A DNA stretch of 6,694 nucleotides. It comes from Lysobacteraceae bacterium (GTDB taxonomy: Bacteria > Pseudomonadota > Gammaproteobacteria > Xanthomonadales > Wenzhouxiangellaceae). The notes under the pieces are model-generated. The model saw only the letters and a list, made by a program, of their open reading frames with translations, made no database searches and was not told the DNA's origin. The stretch spans positions 1-6,694 of the forward strand of contig JAIVHD010000252.1 of the NCBI GenBank assembly GCA_020201235.1. The letters are read 5' to 3'. Of the stretch, positions 1 through 6,225 are shown piece by piece. The position numbers and the translations under genes were made by a program. The stretch's first letter is position 1. Each line of letters opens with the position of its first letter.

Positions 1-10
1 TGCTCAAGCC

Positions 11-26
11 GCCTGATCACTCAGGC
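11..26 (-). terminator. Short hairpin just after thyA stop
   Basis: A perfect 6-bp inverted repeat (GCCTGA / TCAGGC) with a 4-nt loop lies immediately downstream of the thyA stop codon on the minus strand. The bases visible beyond it carry no T-run, so it is not a classical intrinsic terminator. It may be a weak terminator or mRNA 3' stabiliser, or chance. The next gene downstream is outside the window; folA is common there in related bacteria, but that cannot be seen. Confidence 0.25.
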
Positions 27-860
27 TCAGATTGCGATCGGCGCCTTGATCGGTGGGTGGGCCTGGTAGCCAACCAGTTCGAAATCTTCAAACACGAAAT
101 CGTCGAGCCGCTTGCGCTCGGGGTTCAGGCGCAATTGCGGCAATGGGTAGGGCTCGCGTTCCAGCAGCGTTTTGACCTGCTGGATGTGATTGAGGTAGAT
201 ATGGGTGTCGCCTAGGCTGTGGATCAGGTCGGCCGGTTCGAGCTCGGTGACTTGTGCGACCATCAGCAGCAGCAGCGCGTAGGAGGCGATGTTAAACGGC
301 ACCCCTAGAAAACAGTCGGCCGAGCGCTGATAAAGCTGCAGGCTGATGCGGCCGTCTGCGACCCAGAATTGAAACAGTGTATGGCAGGGTGCCAGCGCCA
401 TTTTTCCGGCCAGCGCGTTGTGCGCCGGGCTCAGCGTTTCATCCGGCAGATCGGCCGGGTTCCAGGCCGAAACCACGTGCCGGCGCGAGTCCGGTCGGGC
501 CCGGATGCGCTCGACCACCTCGTTGAGCTGGTCGAGCTGGCCGCCGCCGGGCAGCGGCCAGGCCCGCCACTGGTGCCCGTAGACCGGCCCCAGCTCACCG
601 TCGGCGGTCGCCCATTCGTCCCAGATCGTCACGCCGTGCTGCTTGAGGTAGGCGATGTTGGTATCGCCGCGAATAAACCACAGCAATTCATGAATGATCG
701 AGCGCAGGTGGGTTTTCTTGGTCGTCACCAGAGGAAAGCCCTGCTGCAGATCAAAGCGCATCTGGTGCCCGAAAAGGCTTAGGGTCCCGGTGCCGGTGCG
801 GTCGGACTTGCGCACTCCGTGCTCCAATACCTGTTTCAGCAGGTGGTGATAAACCTTCAT
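27..860 (-). CDS. thyA: Thymidylate synthase ThyA
   Basis: This cytoplasmic enzyme methylates dUMP to dTMP using 5,10-methylenetetrahydrofolate and yields dihydrofolate. The 277-residue product aligns throughout with E. coli ThyA. Visible landmarks are the phosphate-binding Arg21 in the DRTGTGT motif, the DSRR motif (124-127), the catalytic Cys159 in LAPCH, QRSAD (178-182), Asn190 in VPFNIASY, His220 and Tyr222 in GDTHIY, and the C-terminal IKAPIAI. The protein is about 13 residues longer than the 264-residue E. coli enzyme. The extra residues (roughly 140-152) lie between the SAWN segment and the active-site loop. The ATG start overlaps the lgt stop as ATGA and is preceded by a GGA Shine-Dalgarno-like sequence about 7 nt upstream, so translation is probably coupled to lgt. 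All key residues are intact. Confidence 0.98.
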   Translation of the reverse strand: MKVYHHLLKQVLEHGVRKSDRTGTGTLSLFGHQMRFDLQQGFPLVTTKKTHLRSIIHELLWFIRGDTNIAYLKQHGVTIWDEWATADGELGPVYGHQWRAWPLPGGGQLDQLNEVVERIRARPDSRRHVVSAWNPADLPDETLSPAHNALAGKMALAPCHTLFQFWVADGRISLQLYQRSADCFLGVPFNIASYALLLLMVAQVTELEPADLIHSLGDTHIYLNHIQQVKTLLEREPYPLPQLRLNPERKRLDDFVFEDFELVGYQAHPPIKAPIAI

Positions 861-1708
861 GTGCGTTTCCGATACGCAAAAATCAGCAGCCCGACGCCGA
901 AAACAAACATCGGCAGCGATAACATCTGACCCATGGTCAGCCAGTCAAACGCGACAAAGCCGATGTGCGCGTCGGGTTCGCGAAAAAATTCGGCGATGCT
1001 GCGAAACACCGCGTAGCCAACCAGGAAAACGCCGCTGATGGCACCGGCCGGGCGCGGCTTGCGCGCAAACAGCCAGAGGATGACAAACAGCGCCAGGCCC
1101 TCGAGTGCGGCCTGGTAAAGCTGCGAGGGGTGGCGCGCGAAGGCATCGAGCTGGCCGGCTTGCCAGGCCTGATGCAGAGTCGGCGCGGCATAGGCACCCG
1201 GATCAATCGCTTTCGGAAAAATCATGGCCCACGGGGCATCGCTGTAGCGGCCCCACAATTCGCCGCCGATGAAATTGCCGATGCGGCCAAAGGCCAGGCC
1301 GAGCGGAACGACCTGGCTGCTGAAATCGGCCAGTGTAAGAAGCCCAACGCCGAGACGCCGCGCGTACAGCACCATCACCACAAAAACGCCGATCAGCCCC
1401 CCGTGAAACGACATGCCACCCTGCTGCAGCCACAACGGGAACAGCGGATCGGCAAACCAGCGATCGAGCGCATAAAAAATCACGTAGCCCATTCGCCCGC
1501 CGACGATCACCCCGATCACGACCCAGAACACCAGGTCGCCGACCTGGGTCGGCGTGATCGGCCAGTGCGGGGCCCGCGCCCTGCGACCGAGCAGCCACCA
1601 GCAACAGGCAAAAGCTGCCAGGTAGCTGATGCCGTACCAGTGGATCTGGACGATCCCCAGGTCCAGCGCGACGGGGTTGATATCTACAAGAATCGGGCGA
1701 TCGGGCAT
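857..1708 (-). CDS. lgt: Prolipoprotein diacylglyceryl transferase Lgt
   Basis: Lgt is an inner-membrane enzyme that transfers diacylglycerol from phosphatidylglycerol to the lipobox cysteine of prelipoproteins, the first step of lipoprotein maturation. The product has 283 residues from the chosen ATG (E. coli Lgt has 291) and several hydrophobic membrane segments. Family hallmarks are HWYG with Tyr25, [11 protein letters not shown] with His102, the signature [14 protein letters not shown] (141-154) with Arg142, RHPSQLY (192-198), KPRP (217-220), and Arg236 and Glu240 matching E. coli Arg239 and Glu243. The frame stays open upstream to a TTG at 1789. The 1708 ATG is preferred because it gives the family-typical N-terminus, has a weak GAGA 8 nt upstream, and lies downstream of the likely promoter. 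The stop overlaps the thyA start by 4 nt. Confidence 0.97.
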   Translation of the reverse strand: MPDRPILVDINPVALDLGIVQIHWYGISYLAAFACCWWLLGRRARAPHWPITPTQVGDLVFWVVIGVIVGGRMGYVIFYALDRWFADPLFPLWLQQGGMSFHGGLIGVFVVMVLYARRLGVGLLTLADFSSQVVPLGLAFGRIGNFIGGELWGRYSDAPWAMIFPKAIDPGAYAAPTLHQAWQAGQLDAFARHPSQLYQAALEGLALFVILWLFARKPRPAGAISGVFLVGYAVFRSIAEFFREPDAHIGFVAFDWLTMGQMLSLPMFVFGVGLLIFAYRKRT

Positions 1709-1759
1709 GCGGCGGGTCTCGGACGGCGGTCGGATGATGGTTGCGAGATGAGGCAAGTC

Positions 1760-1789
1760 ATTGTACCCGGCTTGTCTACCGGCGGCCAA
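1760..1789 (-). promoter_or_regulatory. Putative sigma-70 promoter of lgt-thyA
   Basis: On the minus strand TTGGCC (1789-1784; 4 of 6 to TTGACA) is followed after 18 nt by TACAAT (1765-1760; 5 of 6 to TATAAT). Transcription would start near 1753, leaving a leader of about 45 nt before the lgt ATG at 1708. The -35 element overlaps the alternative TTG start at 1789, which argues against the longer Lgt reading. Assigned by eye from consensus only. Confidence 0.55.
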
Positions 1790-1847
1790 GCGCAGCGCCC
1801 GCCGAGCCGAAGGGAAGACCGCCGCCGATCTTTCCTTGCGTATGAAT

Positions 1848-1856
1848 TGTTATGCT
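1848..1856 (+). promoter_or_regulatory. Putative extended -10 promoter of YyaL-like/btuF pair
   Basis: TGTTATGCT fits the extended -10 pattern (TGn followed by TATGCT, 4 of 6 to TATAAT). No good -35 hexamer sits 16-18 nt upstream, which extended -10 promoters tolerate. Transcription would begin near 1863, giving a leader of roughly 24 nt to the ATG at 1887. It also places the in-frame upstream ATG at 1842 outside the transcript. Confidence 0.4.
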
Positions 1857-1886
1857 TGTCGGCTCATCTTGCGCCGGTTCCCGTCG

Positions 1887-3983
1887 ATGCCCAACCGCCT
1901 TTCAGGCTCGCTCAGCCCCTACCTCGAACAACACGCCGACAACCCGGTCGACTGGTACCCGTGGTCGCCCGAGGCGCTGGATGCGGCGCGCGCGCAGGAC
2001 AAGCCGATCGTGCTGTCGATCGGCTACTCGGCCTGCCACTGGTGTCACGTCATGGCCCACGAGAGTTTTGAAGACCCGGCGATCGCTGGCCGCATGAACC
2101 AGGGCTTCATTAACATCAAGGTCGATCGCGAAGAGCGGCCGGATCTCGACCGCATCTACCAACTGGCCCATCAGTTGCTCAGCGGACGCGGCGGTGGCTG
2201 GCCGCTGACCTTGTTTCTGGACCCGGCCGATCAGACACCGTTTGTCGCCGGCACCTATTTTCCACCCGAAGCACGCCACGGTCTGATCGGCTTTGCCGAG
2301 TTGCTCGAGCGCGTCCACGACGCCTGGATCAATCAACGCGAAGCGCTTGCGGCGCAAAACCGGCAATTGCGCGAAGCGCTGTTAATGGTGTCTGCGCAGC
2401 ATACCGAGAAGGACCCGCAGGCCGGTTCTGCTGAAGACCTGCTAATCGGCCAGTTGAGCGCGCGCCTGGACCGTCGCCACGGCGGCTTCGGCGATGCACC
2501 GAAATTTCCGCAAGCACCGCTGCTTGAATGGCTGCTCGCGCGCGCCGAGGATGACCCGCAAGCCGCTGAGATGCTCAATGACACGCTGAAACCGATGGCC
2601 GTGAACGGTTTGTTCGATCATCTGGGCGGCGGCTTTTTTCGGTATTCGGTCGATGCCGCGTGGGAAATTCCGCATTTCGAGAAGATGCTTTACGACAGCG
2701 CACTGCTGCTGCCGATTTATGCCGAGGCAGCCCAGCGCTGGAACGACGACGATCTGCGCTACGCGACCGAACGGACGGTCGAGTTTCTGTGTCGCGATCT
2801 GGGGCTTGCCGAAGGCGGCTTCGCCAGCAGCCTTGATGCCGATAGTGTGCCTGCCGACCTGGAGCCCGGCCAACCGGCAAGCCCCCGCGAAGGCGCGCAT
2901 TACCTGTGGACGCCAGCGCAATTCGACGATTGCCTCGGCGACCGGAGTGCCGGCCACGTTGATTCGGATCAAGCAGCCGTCGAGCGGGCCCAGGCCCGTT
3001 TCGGGCTCGACGGCCCACCCAACTTCGAACAATCGTCGTGGCACCTGGTGATTGCGCGCACGCTCAACGAGCTGACCACGCGCGCCGACCAGGCCGACCC
3101 GGTCGCCGTCTCGCTGGAGCAGGCCCGCCAGAAACTGCTGGCCTGCCGCATGCGGCGGCCGATGCCCGGGCGCGACGACAAGATGCTTGCGAGCTGGAAC
3201 GCGCTGACCGTAATCGGACTGGCGCGGGCGGCGCGCGCGCTCGACCGGCCCGAGTGGGCGCAGCTGGCCTGCGACACGCACGCCATCGTTTGGCAACGCC
3301 TGTTCGACGACGATCAAGTTCATGCCGTCTGGCGTGACGGGCGGCGCGCCCACCCGGCCCTGCTGAACGATTTCGCAAGCATGCTGCTGGCGTGCCTGGA
3401 AACGCTGGCTTGCCGCTGGAACACCGAATGGCTGGATCGCGCCGACTGGTTGGCCGGGCAAATCCGCGATCGATTCAGCGATTTCGGCAGTGGCACGCTG
3501 TTTCTGACCCCGGCCGATCATGAAGCGTTAATCATGCGTCCGACCGCCAACACCGACGACGCCACACCGGCCGGCGCGGCACTGGCCGCCCGCGGCCTGC
3601 TGCGGCTGGGCCATCTAACCGCAAACCCCGAATGGCTGGAGCTGGCCGGGCGCGCGCTCGACAGCGCCGCCGGCGACATCCAGCGAAGCCCGATGGCGCA
3701 TGCCTCGCTGATGCTGGCCGCGGCCGAGTACGCCAGGCCCGTAGCGCAAGTGCTGATCGGCGGCACGGGACCGCTGGCAGACCAGTGGTTTGCTGAGCTA
3801 TCCAGGCGCGTCAACCTGCACTGCTACCGCATCGTCTCAGACGAGCCCGACCTGCCCGGCCCGCTGGCCGATCTGGCCCGGGCCGAGCGCGACATCGCCG
3901 TGGTTTGCATCGGCAACCGCTGCCTGGCACCAGCACACAACGCCGCGCAACTTGAGCGGCGTTTAGCCGAGGCCGGACGATGA
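1887..3983 (+). CDS. Thioredoxin-domain DUF255 protein, YyaL/SPATA20 family
   Basis: This is a member of the widespread DUF255 family (B. subtilis YyaL, mammalian SPATA20), whose reaction is not established to my knowledge. From the chosen ATG it has 698 residues, normal for the family. Residues ~1-165 form a thioredoxin-like domain with a CHWC redox motif (Cys50, Cys53), the following HVMAHESF, and a cis-proline candidate in GGGWPLT (Pro106). The rest resembles an alpha/alpha six-hairpin glycosidase-like barrel, with conserved [10 protein letters not shown] (199-208), [10 protein letters not shown] (248-256), [11 protein letters not shown] (260-270), SLDADS (315-320) and DDKMLASWN (430-438). 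A C-terminal pair, Cys674 and Cys679, precedes a proline, as is usual in the family. No signal peptide is seen, so it is likely cytoplasmic. The start was chosen because [23 protein letters not shown] is the typical N-terminus, although no clear Shine-Dalgarno precedes it. The stop overlaps the next gene's ATG. Confidence 0.93.
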   Translation: MPNRLSGSLSPYLEQHADNPVDWYPWSPEALDAARAQDKPIVLSIGYSACHWCHVMAHESFEDPAIAGRMNQGFINIKVDREERPDLDRIYQLAHQLLSGRGGGWPLTLFLDPADQTPFVAGTYFPPEARHGLIGFAELLERVHDAWINQREALAAQNRQLREALLMVSAQHTEKDPQAGSAEDLLIGQLSARLDRRHGGFGDAPKFPQAPLLEWLLARAEDDPQAAEMLNDTLKPMAVNGLFDHLGGGFFRYSVDAAWEIPHFEKMLYDSALLLPIYAEAAQRWNDDDLRYATERTVEFLCRDLGLAEGGFASSLDADSVPADLEPGQPASPREGAHYLWTPAQFDDCLGDRSAGHVDSDQAAVERAQARFGLDGPPNFEQSSWHLVIARTLNELTTRADQADPVAVSLEQARQKLLACRMRRPMPGRDDKMLASWNALTVIGLARAARALDRPEWAQLACDTHAIVWQRLFDDDQVHAVWRDGRRAHPALLNDFASMLLACLETLACRWNTEWLDRADWLAGQIRDRFSDFGSGTLFLTPADHEALIMRPTANTDDATPAGAALAARGLLRLGHLTANPEWLELAGRALDSAAGDIQRSPMAHASLMLAAAEYARPVAQVLIGGTGPLADQWFAELSRRVNLHCYRIVSDEPDLPGPLADLARAERDIAVVCIGNRCLAPAHNAAQLERRLAEAGR

Positions 3984-4903
3984 AACCCGGCGTTGCAGTT
4001 GTGCTGGCCGGCCTGGGCCTCGGCGCGCTGGTACTGGTCTTGTTGTTGCGGCTCCAAACGCCGGAAGCCGGACTCCCGTCGCAAGCGACCGCCGAGCCGT
4101 CTGTGCAGCCAAAAATCGTCTCGCTGGCACCGCATTTAACCGAGCTGGCGTTCGACGCCGGCCTGGGCGAGCGGATGGCGGGCGCGGTGGAATGGAGCGA
4201 TTACCCGCCCGCAGCCCATACGCTGCCGCGCATCGGCGACGCTTTCCGGTTCGACCTGGAACGCATTGTCCGCCTGCGGGCAAGCCATGCGCTGGCCTGG
4301 GCCGGTGGTACGCCGTCCCAGGCCATCGACGAACTGCGCGCGCTCGGAATCGAGGTACGCGTGATTTCGATTCGGACGCTGGACGATATCGCAATGACGA
4401 TCGAAACGCTGGGCTCGCTGGCCGCAGAACCCGCGACGGCCGCGGCACGAGCCAAGGCCTTCCGCGATCGGGTGGCTTCGTTTAAGGCCGCGCAGCCTGC
4501 ATCCGGGGCGAAAATACCGGTGTTTTACCAGGTCTCGGAAAAACCGCTATTCACGCTCGGCGGGCGCCATGTGATCAACCAGGTGTTCGAGCTGTGCGGC
4601 GCGCGCAACGTGTTCGCTGACCTGGATGCCGAGGCCGCCAGTGTCGATCTTGAAGCCGTGCTCGCGCGCAACCCGGCAGCGATGATTGCCGGCGCTGCTG
4701 CCGGCCAACCCGACCCGCTGGCGCACTGGCATCGCTATCGGGGTCTGCGAGCAGCCCGCTGCGGTCATTTTTCGGCCGTCGACCCGGACCTGCTGGTTCG
4801 GCCCACGGCGCGCCTGCTGGACGGTGCCGCGCGTTTGTGCGACTGGCTGGACACCAACATTCGACAGGCGCAAGACCCAGCCTGCGCCTTCGACGATCAC
4901 TGA
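3980..4903 (+). CDS. btuF: BtuF-like cobalamin-binding periplasmic protein
   Basis: This is a 307-residue class III (helical-backbone) solute-binding protein most like BtuF, which captures vitamin B12 in the periplasm for the BtuCD ABC importer. Matches to E. coli BtuF include the [13 protein letters not shown] start of the binding domain (46-58), SDYPP (73-77), FDLERIV (91-97), AWAGG (106-110), and Cys206 and Cys287, equivalent to its Cys183-Cys259 pair. The two glutamates that dock on BtuC (E. coli Glu72 and Glu202) correspond to Glu94 and Glu225. Some cobalamin-pocket tryptophans of E. coli BtuF appear replaced, so another corrinoid or ligand is possible. The N-terminus has a long hydrophobic stretch (5-23) followed by Arg24 and no lipobox. 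It could be an uncleaved membrane anchor or a signal peptide cut near the SQATA segment. GAGG lies 7 nt before the ATG, which overlaps the upstream stop as ATGA. No transporter partners are in the window. Confidence 0.85.
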   Translation: MKPGVAVVLAGLGLGALVLVLLLRLQTPEAGLPSQATAEPSVQPKIVSLAPHLTELAFDAGLGERMAGAVEWSDYPPAAHTLPRIGDAFRFDLERIVRLRASHALAWAGGTPSQAIDELRALGIEVRVISIRTLDDIAMTIETLGSLAAEPATAAARAKAFRDRVASFKAAQPASGAKIPVFYQVSEKPLFTLGGRHVINQVFELCGARNVFADLDAEAASVDLEAVLARNPAAMIAGAAAGQPDPLAHWHRYRGLRAARCGHFSAVDPDLLVRPTARLLDGAARLCDWLDTNIRQAQDPACAFDDH

Positions 4904-4975
4904 CCGACCGGCGATTCGATTCCGCTGCTGCGCGATCAAGAATGGATTCCCGGCGGCGTCGGCAATACCAAATGA

Positions 4976-5022
4976 CAGCGGGATGCACGGCCCGGCAGCC
5001 ATCGGCTGCCGCGTGACCGCTG
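4976..5022. terminator. Large stem-loop between convergent genes
   Basis: The core is a perfect 8-bp inverted repeat, CGGCAGCC (4993-5000) and GGCTGCCG (5004-5011), with a 3-nt loop. It is extended by CACG (4986-4989) with CGTG (5012-5015) and by CAGCGG (4976-4981) with CCGCTG (5017-5022), separated by small bulges. It sits in the 187-nt spacer between the convergent btuF-like gene and the exported-protein gene, where a shared terminator is expected. There is no T-run on the plus side and only TCATTT on the minus side, so it may act as a weak or factor-assisted bidirectional terminator. The rest of 4904-5090 shows no gene. Confidence 0.45.
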
Positions 5023-5090
5023 CGGTTGCCGCCTGCTAATCAGGTCCGTTATCCGAAATTGGGGCAAAGCAGGCGCTGAACAGGGCGGGC

Positions 5091-5945
5091 TCAGTCCGGC
5101 TCAAACGGGTACTCGGCCGTGTTGCACGGCAGCAGGCGAAAGGTTTTTTCGGCAACCACTTCATTGCGCTCGGGCAGGTACAGCAAGAAGCGCTTGCCGT
5201 TGGTTACCCAGTCGCCGGTTTTGGAATCGCCAACGGCAGCGCCATCGGCAAACATCGGCCCATCCATGCTGTCGATAAACACCTGTGCGCGCTGTACACC
5301 CAGTGCCGATACATCCCACAACACCTCGATTGCGGTGTGTTCGATCGGTATTCCGCAAAATCTCAGGCGCGGCGGGCTGAAGCGCAATACCGCATCGGCG
5401 TTCAACGCAAAGACTGGCGGCGTATCACCGATTTCAAGCCGCCCCGCTGACTTGACGGGTTCCGGCTCGGCCGGCATGCGCGGGCTGGGCGTGGGCTGCT
5501 GCGGCGGCGTACTCGGACCGGTCTCGGGCTCCGCGACGGTGTCTTGGCAACCGGCAATTGAAATTCCGGTCTCGGCCAGCACCGAGCCGTCGGCTGGGTC
5601 GATCAACACGAATTTCATATCGCGAGTGGCCCAGAGGCCGGTCGAGGCCTGGCCCGAGGACGCACCGCGGGCCAGCACGCTTCCGTCGACCGAATCCACG
5701 CGCAGTTCAAGCCTCCCGCCTTCATGGTCTGGCGCATCCCAGGAAACTTCGGCCACGAAGCGCGAGCCGGCATCGCAACTGCCTTGCGGCGCGACCGCTT
5801 CGAACAGCACATCCGCGACCGACTGGCCACGGGCCGGCGAAAGTCCGGCCCAGCCGGCCGACAGCAATAGCGCCGCAACGATCGGCCTGGCGACTGCCGA
5901 CGCAGCCGCTTGCGCCGATAGCCGAGGTGAAGTGCAAAATCCCAT
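5091..5945 (-). CDS. Exported protein with two tandem cysteine-bracketed beta-type domains
   Basis: I do not recognise a named family for the full protein. The 284-residue product begins with a likely signal peptide: a long n-region with Arg8 and Arg20, a hydrophobic core around 21-34, and a plausible signal peptidase I site after Ala-Arg-Gly (38-40). The mature part holds two similar domains of about 80 residues (roughly 51-133 and 186-274). Each runs from Cys to Cys (57-133 and 197-274) and contains a WD pair, a VDSVDG/IDSMDG motif, a TGxW motif and an AE motif near the end. A proline-rich linker (about 139-163) joins them. The layout suggests two disulphide-closed Ig-like beta-sandwiches exposed outside the cytoplasm. 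The frame is open upstream to 6035. The ATG at 5945 is preferred because it puts the signal sequence at the N-terminus and follows an extended -10. An AAAAGG lies 12 nt upstream, slightly far. It is divergent from the GTPase gene and convergent with the btuF-like gene. Confidence 0.8.
   Translation of the reverse strand: MGFCTSPRLSAQAAASAVARPIVAALLLSAGWAGLSPARGQSVADVLFEAVAPQGSCDAGSRFVAEVSWDAPDHEGGRLELRVDSVDGSVLARGASSGQASTGLWATRDMKFVLIDPADGSVLAETGISIAGCQDTVAEPETGPSTPPQQPTPSPRMPAEPEPVKSAGRLEIGDTPPVFALNADAVLRFSPPRLRFCGIPIEHTAIEVLWDVSALGVQRAQVFIDSMDGPMFADGAAVGDSKTGDWVTNGKRFLLYLPERNEVVAEKTFRLLPCNTAEYPFEPD
5124..5390 (-). repeat. Second copy of internal protein domain repeat
   Basis: This encodes residues 186-274 of the exported protein. 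Anchors shared with the first copy are Cys197, Trp210-Asp211, IDSMDG, DGAAVGDSKTGDW, a hydrophobic FLLYLP strand, VVAEKT and Cys274. The cysteine-to-cysteine distance is 77 residues, against 76 in the first copy. The similarity is at protein level and the DNA copies have diverged, so the duplication is old. Confidence 0.7.
5547..5795 (-). repeat. First copy of internal protein domain repeat
   Basis: This encodes residues 51-133 of the exported protein. Anchors shared with the second copy are Cys57, Trp69-Asp70, VDSVDG, RGASSGQASTGLW, FVLIDP, VLAETG and Cys133. One residue of length difference lies between the first cysteine and the WD pair; otherwise the spacing matches. Confidence 0.7.
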
Positions 5946-5991
5946 AGCGATGTCAAGCCTTTTCGACAATAGATGTAGACCGAAGCGAAAA

Positions 5992-6000
5992 AGTGTAGCA
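5992..6000 (-). promoter_or_regulatory. Putative extended -10 promoter of exported-protein gene
   Basis: On the minus strand TGCTACACT is an extended -10 element (TGC followed by TACACT, 4 of 6 to consensus). No convincing -35 is seen at normal spacing. The start of transcription would be near 5985, leaving about 40 nt before the ATG at 5945. This would put the upstream in-frame ATG at 6035 outside the transcript. Confidence 0.4.
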
Positions 6001-6035
6001 AATCGAACCTGTTCGGGCAGACCCTGTGCGGTCAC

Positions 6036-6180
6036 CCGTCGAAACTCTGTGACCTCTGACCATCGCGGAAATTCACTTGCGATGCCTTGCCCCCGCCGTA
6101 TTCACCATCCATCCTGCTGCAACGCCACCAGAGCCTGCGTCTGCGGCGTTTTGCTCGCTCGCGCATACTCAGCGAGTAGC
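6036..6180. other. Non-coding part of divergent spacer with a hairpin
   Basis: No gene is supported here. The only structure seen is an inverted repeat, TGCTCGCT (6152-6159) with AGCGAGTA (6171-6178), eight pairs including one G-U, around an 11-nt loop. Reading frames that cross the region in either direction run into the GTPase gene in another frame and show no domain. Confidence 0.4.
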
Positions 6181-6213
6181 GGATCCTGCCGCCCGGCCGC
6201 CGATCGACTCGGC

Positions 6214-6219
6214 TATGCT
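6214..6219 (+). promoter_or_regulatory. Putative -10 element giving a leaderless GTPase mRNA
   Basis: TATGCT ends only 6 nt before the ATG at 6226, so the expected start of transcription falls on or next to the A of the start codon. No Shine-Dalgarno sequence is present in the preceding 20 nt, which fits a leaderless message. No good -35 is visible, so support is limited. Confidence 0.35.
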
Positions 6220-6225
6220 TGCGGC

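Noticed and set aside
1709..1789. Extended Lgt N-terminus from a TTG at 1789
   Set aside because: The added 27 residues do not resemble Lgt N-termini and would overlap the likely -35 and -10 elements. The ATG at 1708 fits the family.
1761..1886. Extended N-terminus of the YyaL-like protein, including the ATG at 1842
   Set aside because: The family N-terminus begins at the 1887 ATG. The upstream residues are not family-like, and the extended -10 at 1848-1856 lies downstream of 1842.
965..2071. Long plus-strand open frame (368 codons) antisense to lgt
   Set aside because: It overlaps the clear Lgt gene, its translation is low in complexity and rich in Arg, Gln and His with no domain, and it runs into the YyaL-like gene in another frame. 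It is a GC-rich shadow frame.
2442..3521. Long minus-strand open frame (359 codons) antisense to the YyaL-like gene
   Set aside because: The plus-strand gene has strong family motifs throughout this interval. The antisense translation shows no recognisable domain or start signals.
4686..5039. Plus-strand open frame running from within the btuF-like gene into the spacer
   Set aside because: It is out of frame within btuF, has no domain, and extends only briefly into the spacer, so it is a shadow frame.
5951..5956. Perfect TTGACA on the minus strand just before the exported-protein start
   Set aside because: The hexamer 17 nt downstream (ACTTCA) is a poor -10 and would fall inside the coding sequence, so the match is probably chance.
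5946..6035. Extended N-terminus of the exported protein from the ATG at 6035
   Set aside because: It would bury the signal sequence about 50 residues in, and it lies mostly upstream of the extended -10 at 5992-6000.
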